Source of the DNA: an uncultured Lachnospiraceae bacterium
GTDB lineage: Bacteria; Bacillota; Clostridia; Lachnospirales; Lachnospiraceae
DNA length: 32,620 nt
Assembly (NCBI GenBank): GCA_947624055.1
Contig: CANQIW010000004.1
Coordinates: 1 to 32,620, forward strand
Reading direction: 5' to 3'
Numbering within the stretch: position 1 is the stretch's first letter; each line of letters starts with the position of its first letter. The notes under the pieces are model-generated. The model ran no database searches and had not been told where the DNA came from. It saw nothing but the letters and a program-made list of their open reading frames with translations. Shown here one piece after another: positions 26,330-32,620 of the stretch. A program made the translations under genes and the position numbers.

Positions 26330-28009
26330 ATGAGTGAAATGAAGAAAAAGCTGCCAGTGGGCATTGATAATTTTGAAAAACTGCGTACGCAGGATTTTTA
26401 TTATGTCGATAAAACAGGGCTGGTTGCCGATCTCATGAACAACTGGGGAGAAGTGAACCTGTTCACCCGCCCGCGGCGGTTCGGGAAGACGCTGAATATG
26501 AGCATGCTGAAATCTTTCTTTGAGATCGGCGGGGATAAGAGTTTATTCGACGGGTTGGCTGTAAGCCAGGACACGGCGCTGTGCGGGAAACATATGGGTA
26601 AATATCCGGTGGTGTTCCTTTCGCTCAAGGGCGTGGACGGACTGACGTTTGAGGATGCGTATAAAATGCTGGCCGAAATCATTCGACAGGAGGCGTTTCG
26701 TCTGCAATTTCTGGCGGACAGCGACGTATTGACGGACGATGAGAAGCAGCCTTTGCGGAATCTTATGGGGCGCAGGGAAGATTCCTCTGGTATCAGGAAC
26801 AGTCTGAAAATGTTCTCCTCTCTTCTTGAGAAGCACTACGGCCGGAAGACTATCATTCTGATTGACGAGTATGATGTGCCGCTGGACAAGGCGTACCAGC
26901 ATGGGTATTACGACCAGATGATCGATCTGATCCGGGCGATGTTCGGCGCGGCGCTAAAGACCAACGACAGCCTGTTCTTCGCAGTGCTGACGGGGTGTCT
27001 GCGCGTGTCCAAAGAGAGTATTTTCACGGGGCTCAACAACCTGAAGGTACATTCCATCTCGGACGTAAAGTACGATGAGTATTTTGGCTTCACGGATCGG
27101 GAGGTCGGCGGCATGCTGGCGTACTATGGACTGGAGAAATTCCGGGAAGAAGCGCGGGAATGGTATGACGGATACCGCTTCGGCGGGCAGGACGTGTACT
27201 GCCCATGGGATGTGATTAACTACTGTGATGATTTGCGGGGCGATCCGGAGGCTGAGCCGAAATCTTACTGGCTGTATACCAGCGGCAACGATATGGTGCG
27301 CAGGCTTATTGAAAAGACGCCTGATGGTACGACACAGATGGAAGTGGAAGAGCTGATCGCAGGAAATACGGTTACCAAACAGTTGAACGAGCAGCTCACT
27401 CATAATGAGATTGGGGACAACGTTGACAATATCTGGAGTCTCCTGTACATGACGGGCTACCTGACAGTTACGCGGAGACCGTCCGGCGGCAGATATACGC
27501 TGCGCATACCGAACCGTGAGGTCCGGCAGATTTTTATGCGGCAGGTGCTGGCCTGGTTCCGCAATAAGGCGGAAGCGGAGACCGGTAAACTTGCTGAGTT
27601 GTATGCGGCTTTTGAAAAGGGTGATACGGAAACGATAACAGATTATCTGAACGAACAGCTGCTGGACACTGTCAGCTTCTACGACGCGCGGGAATCCTTT
27701 TATCATGGGTTCCTTCTGGCGCTGCTGAATACCTGTGCAGGATGGCGCGTTTCATCGAATCTGGAAACCGGCAGGGGCCGGAGCGATATTATCGTAGAAA
27801 GCAAGGATCGAAGGATTGGCTTTGTTGTGGAAGTGAAAGACGTCAGGGACGAGAGAAAACTTAACGGCGCCTGTGAAACAGCCGTAAAGCAGATTGAGGA
27901 GAAAGATTATACGGCAATCCTGCGGCGCTATCGCGTGGAGGAAATCTGGATATACGGCATCGCGTTCTGGGAAAAGGAATGCAGAGTCGTGGCAAAACGG
28001 GAGGCGTAA
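26330..28009 (+). CDS. AAA-ATPase-like protein with C-terminal PD-(D/E)XK nuclease domain
   Basis: LPVGIDNFEKLRTQDFYYVDKTGLVADL, FTRPRRFGKTLNMSML, IDEYDVPL, and C-terminal GRSDIIVE...GFVVEVK. Confidence 0.9.
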   Translation: MSEMKKKLPVGIDNFEKLRTQDFYYVDKTGLVADLMNNWGEVNLFTRPRRFGKTLNMSMLKSFFEIGGDKSLFDGLAVSQDTALCGKHMGKYPVVFLSLKGVDGLTFEDAYKMLAEIIRQEAFRLQFLADSDVLTDDEKQPLRNLMGRREDSSGIRNSLKMFSSLLEKHYGRKTIILIDEYDVPLDKAYQHGYYDQMIDLIRAMFGAALKTNDSLFFAVLTGCLRVSKESIFTGLNNLKVHSISDVKYDEYFGFTDREVGGMLAYYGLEKFREEAREWYDGYRFGGQDVYCPWDVINYCDDLRGDPEAEPKSYWLYTSGNDMVRRLIEKTPDGTTQMEVEELIAGNTVTKQLNEQLTHNEIGDNVDNIWSLLYMTGYLTVTRRPSGGRYTLRIPNREVRQIFMRQVLAWFRNKAEAETGKLAELYAAFEKGDTETITDYLNEQLLDTVSFYDARESFYHGFLLALLNTCAGWRVSSNLETGRGRSDIIVESKDRRIGFVVEVKDVRDERKLNGACETAVKQIEEKDYTAILRRYRVEEIWIYGIAFWEKECRVVAKREA

Positions 28010-28017
28010 GGCAGAGC

Positions 28018-28773
28018 ATGAGGCGGCAGGTGAGCCTGGAGGAGATCTCCGATGGGAGGCTGTACGGAAAAAACGATATGGTGCGCGCATGCACGGACGA
28101 CTGCAAGGGCTGTTCCGCGTGCTGCAGCGGGATGGGAAATTCCGTGATTCTTGACCCGCTCGACATCTGCCGGCTGACGGCTGGCCTCGGGCTCACCTTT
28201 GAGGAGCTGATGGCGGACAAGATTGAGCTGAACGTGGTGGACGGAATGATCCTGCCGAACCTGAAGATGAGCGAGGGAAGCGAGACCTGCGCCTTCCTGA
28301 ATGAGGAGGGTCGGTGCAGTATCCACGCGCAGCGTCCGGGGATCTGCAGGCTGTTTCCTCTGGGGCGGTATTATATACCGGAAGAAACGGCTGAGCCGGC
28401 GACGGATGGCGATTCCCGGGCGGAAGAGTCGGACGACTGTGCGTCTAAGACAGCTGCGCAGCGCCCGCAGAGGCGCGGTTTCCGTTATTTTTTGCAGGTG
28501 CATGAGTGCCCGATGCCGAACAGGACGAAGGTGAAGGTCGGCAAATGGATCGACACACCACAGCTGGATCGCTATGAGCGCTTTGTGAACGACTGGCACT
28601 ATTTTCTGGAGGATGTGCAGCGGCAGCTTGAGTTGGCCGCCGATGAGAAAGCGAAGAAGGTCAATCTGCTCCTGCTGAAGTTGTTTTTTGTCCGCCCGTA
28701 TGAGAAGGGAGATTTCTACGGGCAGTTTGAGGAGCGCCTTGCCGCCGCGCGGGAGGCGCTGGGACTTTGCTGA
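28018..28773 (+). CDS. YkgJ-type Cys-cluster (Zn/Fe-chelating domain) protein
   Basis: CTDDCKGCSACCSGMGN ... CAFLNEEGRCSIHAQRPGICRLFPLG. Confidence 0.85.
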   Translation: MRRQVSLEEISDGRLYGKNDMVRACTDDCKGCSACCSGMGNSVILDPLDICRLTAGLGLTFEELMADKIELNVVDGMILPNLKMSEGSETCAFLNEEGRCSIHAQRPGICRLFPLGRYYIPEETAEPATDGDSRAEESDDCASKTAAQRPQRRGFRYFLQVHECPMPNRTKVKVGKWIDTPQLDRYERFVNDWHYFLEDVQRQLELAADEKAKKVNLLLLKLFFVRPYEKGDFYGQFEERLAAAREALGLC

Positions 28774-28876
28774 CGAATTTGTAACAAAAAGTAAAGAATC
28801 ATGGGCCTGGACAATTGCATGGAATCCCGGGAATTCTCATATAGTTTAAGTAAGAATATCTGGGGGCGGATCAGAC

Positions 28877-29614
28877 ATGATGGAGAAGGAGATCAGTTTT
28901 GCCTGGTATCGTTTGAGGGGACTCGGGCTTTTGTGCCTGTGCTCCCTTGTATTTTTTTTCGGCGCATACCTGGCAAATCAGAGAAGCATGGCGGTGAACG
29001 GGGGCATTAGCGCGCAGACGATGCCGATCAGCTGCGTACAGGGGAAAGAGGGCGCGCTTGCGCTGAGTTTTGATGTGACAGGAGGAAGCGGCAGCATCGG
29101 GACGATCCTGAACATTCTCGGGAAGTATGAGGCGAAAGCTACCTTTTTCGTGACGGCGGACTGGGTGGATGAGTATCCGGAGGAGACGAAGCGGATCGTG
29201 GAAGAGGGTCATGAGATCGGGAGCCGGGGAGTCGACCGCGAGAGCATGACCGGGAAATCCTCCGGGGAAGTCCGGAAGATACTGGAAGAGGCGAGCGGCA
29301 AGGTACAGGAGCTGACCGGCGTCCGAATGAAGCTTTTCCGGGCGCCGTACGGAGAGTATGACAGTGTGCTGGTCGGGATCGCCGCCTCGGAGGGTTTCCT
29401 GCCCGTGCGGTGGAGTGTAGATTCGGAGGACTGGAAGGACTATGGGATCGAATCGATCATCCGCAAGGTGACAAAGGATGGACAGCTCGGCGCCGGGGCG
29501 ATCATCCGCATGCACAGCGGCGCGAGGAACACTGCGCAGGCGCTGGAGGCCATTATTGAGAACCTTCTGCAGCAGGGCTTCGCGCTGACGTCGGTTTCGG
29601 GACTTCTGCAGTGA
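28877..29614 (+). CDS. Membrane-anchored polysaccharide deacetylase-like (NodB fold) protein with altered active-site motifs
   Basis: N-terminal TM, SFDVTGG...KATFFVTADWVDEYPEE...GHEIGSRG, RAPYGEYD. Confidence 0.8.
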   Translation: MMEKEISFAWYRLRGLGLLCLCSLVFFFGAYLANQRSMAVNGGISAQTMPISCVQGKEGALALSFDVTGGSGSIGTILNILGKYEAKATFFVTADWVDEYPEETKRIVEEGHEIGSRGVDRESMTGKSSGEVRKILEEASGKVQELTGVRMKLFRAPYGEYDSVLVGIAASEGFLPVRWSVDSEDWKDYGIESIIRKVTKDGQLGAGAIIRMHSGARNTAQALEAIIENLLQQGFALTSVSGLLQ

Positions 29615-29676
29615 GACGCCCGCGCGGGAATGCCTGCGCGGAAGTGCCTGTATCCGGCCGCGGATGAGCGCCCGCG

Positions 29677-31809
29677 CTACATTCCCTGTACCGGCGCGCT
29701 CATTGTGACCGATGCGTTGTCGGTCCATTTGCCGCTTACCGGGGACACCAGCACCTGAATCTTCTGCACGGATTTTCTGCCGCCCCAGTTCGCGAGCGAC
29801 GCGCTGAGACTGACGGGAGTGTTGCAGGGGATCTCCCGGCTGCATTCCAGGATCTTTTTTCCGTTGAAGAGGCGTACCGTGATCAGGGCTTTTCCTGCGG
29901 TGGCTCCGCGCACGTTCAGCGTTGTGCAGAAGCAGGGCGCGGAGGCGAAATTCAGCTTCGGACTGAAGGTCTGGGTAAATCCCCAGAGGCTGTTGCGGTT
30001 TCGGCTGTTGTTGTGGTACGCGGTGAATGTGCCGTCCTTCGCGCTGCCCGAAGAGACCGCCCCATAGATCTTCCAGTCCGGAGCGATCGCGGAAAGCTTT
30101 GTGTAGCCGGCCACCTGATTCAGGTCGGAGGTGGCGTAGATTGTCTTGCGGTACAGTTTCTTTTTGTAGCTCTTGACCAGATTTTTCCATGTTTTGGCGC
30201 CGATGACAGAGAGCGCGTCCGCGGTCACCTCCGGGGCTTTGTTGGAGTCCATGTATTTGAACACGGTCCAGGAAGCTTTCTTTGTGTCGGCCCATTCCGG
30301 AAGGCTGCTTGTGGAGTCAGTGGTCCAGAGCCCCAGATCGAGTCCCTGGTCGATCTCGACCTGATGATCTACATGACGGTTCATGATAAAGGAATCGATC
30401 ATGTCGTCCGCCTCGGTCAAATAGTAGCTGTAGGCGATAGCCGCGGCCTGCTCTCTCTGTGCGTCCGTGCTGCCGCTGTAGGAATGGCGCACCGAGGTGT
30501 AGCCCTGCTCGGAGAGAATAACGCGTGTATTCGACCCGTAATTCTTCCGGATATAGGAGGTCAGGATTCCGATGTTGTTCATGCTGATGACAGGGGAGCT
30601 CAGCGACTGTATCGCCTGATCGTTTATATCTGCCCAGAATTTCGGCTCTGTCAGCGGGGAACCGTACGGATGAAAGGCGAGATTCCAGCTGATGTTGCCC
30701 TGATTCTTAAGGATAGAGGCGAACTTCTCCAGCATCTCCCGGGAGGTGAAACTGCCGCTCACACGGGTGTTCCAGAGATGGTCGAGGGAGATGTACACGC
30801 GCGCGTTCGCGTAGATGCTTGTCATGGTATTGTACGTCATGCGGAACGCGTTGGCGTAGATCTTTGCGTACTGTGTGAGCGTTTTCTGTCCGGCATAGTT
30901 GTAGACCTGGTAGTTGTTCACTTCGTTGCCGACGATCCAGTTGACGATGCGCCCGTGCTCGGCGGACGCGGATCCGTAGCGGGAGCCCAGAAACGCGAGC
31001 GCTGCCTGAAGCTGTTCGCGCGCGGCGGCGTTGGAGGTATTCCAGGCATAGAAGGAATGCCCGGCTGCGCGGCCGGACGGATAGATCAGTGACTTGAGGT
31101 CGTCGCGCCAGCCCAGCAGCAGGATCGCGCTTACGATGACATTGTTCTCCGCCAGTGCAGTGAGCTGAGCGTCGTAGCTGTTGACGAGTCCCCTGCGGAA
31201 CCAGTATGTCTTCCCGTGGTACTGGTAGGGGATCGAAAAGGTATCGTTCTTCTCCGCCGCGGTCGGAAGCAGGTCGGAGAGGACGATATTCATGGCGGAA
31301 TGCTGTACGTTCAGGTCGATCGCGTCCTCCAGCATGTTCGCGCTTACCTGCAGACCCTTCTTGGATGTCGCCGTGGGGAAGGCATAGCTGTACTGCGCGG
31401 CCCTCTGGGGATTGGAAATATAACTTACGTTGCTGATGGCCTTGTATGAGCCGTCGGAAGCTTTTGAGGCGATCACGAATTTGGAATACAGCAGAGTAGA
31501 TTCCTCAGCGTTTTTCAGCTTCACGGAGAAGGTCATCTTCTTTGCCGTCGTCGCGGACGCGAGGGGCATGGAATTTTTCTTGATGCCGGACTGGGAAAAG
31601 GTGAGCGCGAAAAGATAGCATTTTCCGCCGCTGATCTTTTTCGTATTTGAGACTGTGGCCGTGACCTTGACCTTCTTTGCGGATGAAAGCTGACATGACG
31701 CGATCCGGACCGGCTTCGTGGCGGCCGACGCGGTCATTGCCGACGAAGGGGCAGCCGACAGAACAAAAAACAGTATAAAATATAAGAACCCTTTCTTTAC
31801 AAAACGCAT
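29677..31809 (-). CDS. Secreted glycosidase-like protein (probably DUF5722 family)
   Basis: Signal peptide MRFVKKGFLYFILFFVLSAAPSSAMTASAA; TIM-barrel-like ILLLGWRDD, NWIVGNEVNN, FHPYGSPL, VILSEQGYTS. Confidence 0.7.
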   Translation of the reverse strand: MRFVKKGFLYFILFFVLSAAPSSAMTASAATKPVRIASCQLSSAKKVKVTATVSNTKKISGGKCYLFALTFSQSGIKKNSMPLASATTAKKMTFSVKLKNAEESTLLYSKFVIASKASDGSYKAISNVSYISNPQRAAQYSYAFPTATSKKGLQVSANMLEDAIDLNVQHSAMNIVLSDLLPTAAEKNDTFSIPYQYHGKTYWFRRGLVNSYDAQLTALAENNVIVSAILLLGWRDDLKSLIYPSGRAAGHSFYAWNTSNAAAREQLQAALAFLGSRYGSASAEHGRIVNWIVGNEVNNYQVYNYAGQKTLTQYAKIYANAFRMTYNTMTSIYANARVYISLDHLWNTRVSGSFTSREMLEKFASILKNQGNISWNLAFHPYGSPLTEPKFWADINDQAIQSLSSPVISMNNIGILTSYIRKNYGSNTRVILSEQGYTSVRHSYSGSTDAQREQAAAIAYSYYLTEADDMIDSFIMNRHVDHQVEIDQGLDLGLWTTDSTSSLPEWADTKKASWTVFKYMDSNKAPEVTADALSVIGAKTWKNLVKSYKKKLYRKTIYATSDLNQVAGYTKLSAIAPDWKIYGAVSSGSAKDGTFTAYHNNSRNRNSLWGFTQTFSPKLNFASAPCFCTTLNVRGATAGKALITVRLFNGKKILECSREIPCNTPVSLSASLANWGGRKSVQKIQVLVSPVSGKWTDNASVTMSAPVQGM

Positions 31810-31854
31810 AAAATCTCCTCCCCTGTGTAAATCCCGGACAAAAACTACGGTTCC

Positions 31855-31883
31855 ATTCTAACACGTAATTTGTATTATGTAAA
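31855..31883 (-). promoter_or_regulatory. SigmaA-type promoter for the 29677-31809 gene
   Basis: On minus strand: TTTACA, 17 bp, TAGAAT. Confidence 0.6.
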
Positions 31884-31892
31884 CGCATATGC

Positions 31893-31921
31893 TTGCGGAG
31901 GGAGGAAAAATGTGATATGAT
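31893..31921 (+). promoter_or_regulatory. SigmaA-type promoter for citrate synthase
   Basis: TTGCGG, 17 bp, TATGAT; -10 overlaps the palindrome ATATGA-tttt-TCATAT (31915-31930). Confidence 0.6.
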
Positions 31922-31965
31922 TTTTCATATTTGTCGTGATCATACAGAGAAAAGGAGGCAGCAGG

Positions 31966-32620
31966 ATGGGATATGAAAAGAATATCATGAGTTACGCAGG
32001 ACAAAAAGAAGAGCTTTGCAGAAAAAATGACCGGATCTCAGATCATCTGTTTCAGGAATTCGGAGTGTACCGCGGACTCAGAGACCAAAACGGCAAGGGC
32101 GTCGTGACAGGTCTGACCAGCATCTCGAAGATCGTTTCATTTCAGGATGTGGACGGGGTTAAGACTCCGTGCGACGGCCAGCTCTGGTACCGGGGATATC
32201 CGGTGCAGCATCTTGTCCAGGAGCTGGACAAAGACAGCTTTGGTTTTGAGTCCACGGCATACCTTCTGCTGTTCGGGGAGAAGCCGGAGCCCCAGGAGCT
32301 GCTGGAGTTTCGCCAGATCCTCGCGGAGGGGCGCGATCTGCCGACCAATTTTACGCGCGACGTGATCATGAAGGCGCCGAGCCGCGATATCATGAATTCC
32401 ATGATCCGCAGTATCCTGACGCTCGCGTCTTACGATGACAACGCGACGGATACGGAGCTTGCCAACAGCCTGAGGCAGTGCATTCAGCTCATCAGCGTAT
32501 TTCCGCTGCTGGCGGTGTACGGTTATCATGCGTACAACCACTATGAGCACAACGACAGCATGTACATCCACCGCCCGGATCACGATCTTTCCACGGCGGA
32601 GAATCTTCTGATGATGCTGC
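31966..32620 (+). CDS. Citrate synthase, 3' truncated by window edge
   Basis: GLTSISKIVSFQDVDGVKTPCDGQLWYRGYPVQHLVQEL ... FGEKPEPQELLEFRQIL; AGGAGG RBS; absent from the ORF track because it runs off the window. Confidence 0.85.
   Translation, partial: MGYEKNIMSYAGQKEELCRKNDRISDHLFQEFGVYRGLRDQNGKGVVTGLTSISKIVSFQDVDGVKTPCDGQLWYRGYPVQHLVQELDKDSFGFESTAYLLLFGEKPEPQELLEFRQILAEGRDLPTNFTRDVIMKAPSRDIMNSMIRSILTLASYDDNATDTELANSLRQCIQLISVFPLLAVYGYHAYNHYEHNDSMYIHRPDHDLSTAENLLMML

Noticed and set aside
28871-30295. 474-aa minus-strand ORF
   Set aside because: Antisense to the polysaccharide deacetylase and overlapping the well-supported secreted protein; low-complexity R/H/P-rich translation typical of a GC-rich shadow frame.
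30013-31092. 359-aa plus-strand ORF
   Set aside because: Antisense to the signal-peptide-bearing 710-aa gene; no recognisable motif; shadow ORF.

Overview
This looks like an accessory surface-polysaccharide locus (about 3.85-24.6 kb) from a Clostridia/Lachnospiraceae-like Gram-positive genome, set between ordinary genes. The taxonomic impression comes from composition and gene families only. Left flank: a CDF cation transporter cut by the window edge, a small AT-hook-like/coiled-coil protein, and a DExH helicase with four tandem helicase-associated repeats behind a repeat-rich noncoding stretch. Right flank: an Rpn-like PD-(D/E)XK protein, an AAA-ATPase-like/PD-(D/E)XK protein, a Cys-cluster protein, a divergent polysaccharide deacetylase, a secreted glycosidase-like protein, and a citrate synthase cut by the window edge. 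The locus encodes Wzx/Wzy machinery and three linked modules: (i) DegT aminotransferase + PIG-L deacetylase + LpxD-like acyltransferase; (ii) a GC-rich module of two tandem SDRs, an ACP, an acyl-adenylating enzyme and a fused LuxE-LuxC protein without luxAB; (iii) an apparent CMP-ulosonate-like pathway without NeuB: 2-epimerase, cytidylyltransferase, DRE-TIM aldolase, TPP enzyme and a KdsC-like HAD fused to YhcH. The sequence also shows an in-frame amber stop in a glycosyltransferase, a linker deletion/frameshift in the TPP enzyme, and a G9 tract inside one SDR. Together these suggest a decaying or variably expressed locus. All family calls are by eye; no database search was run.
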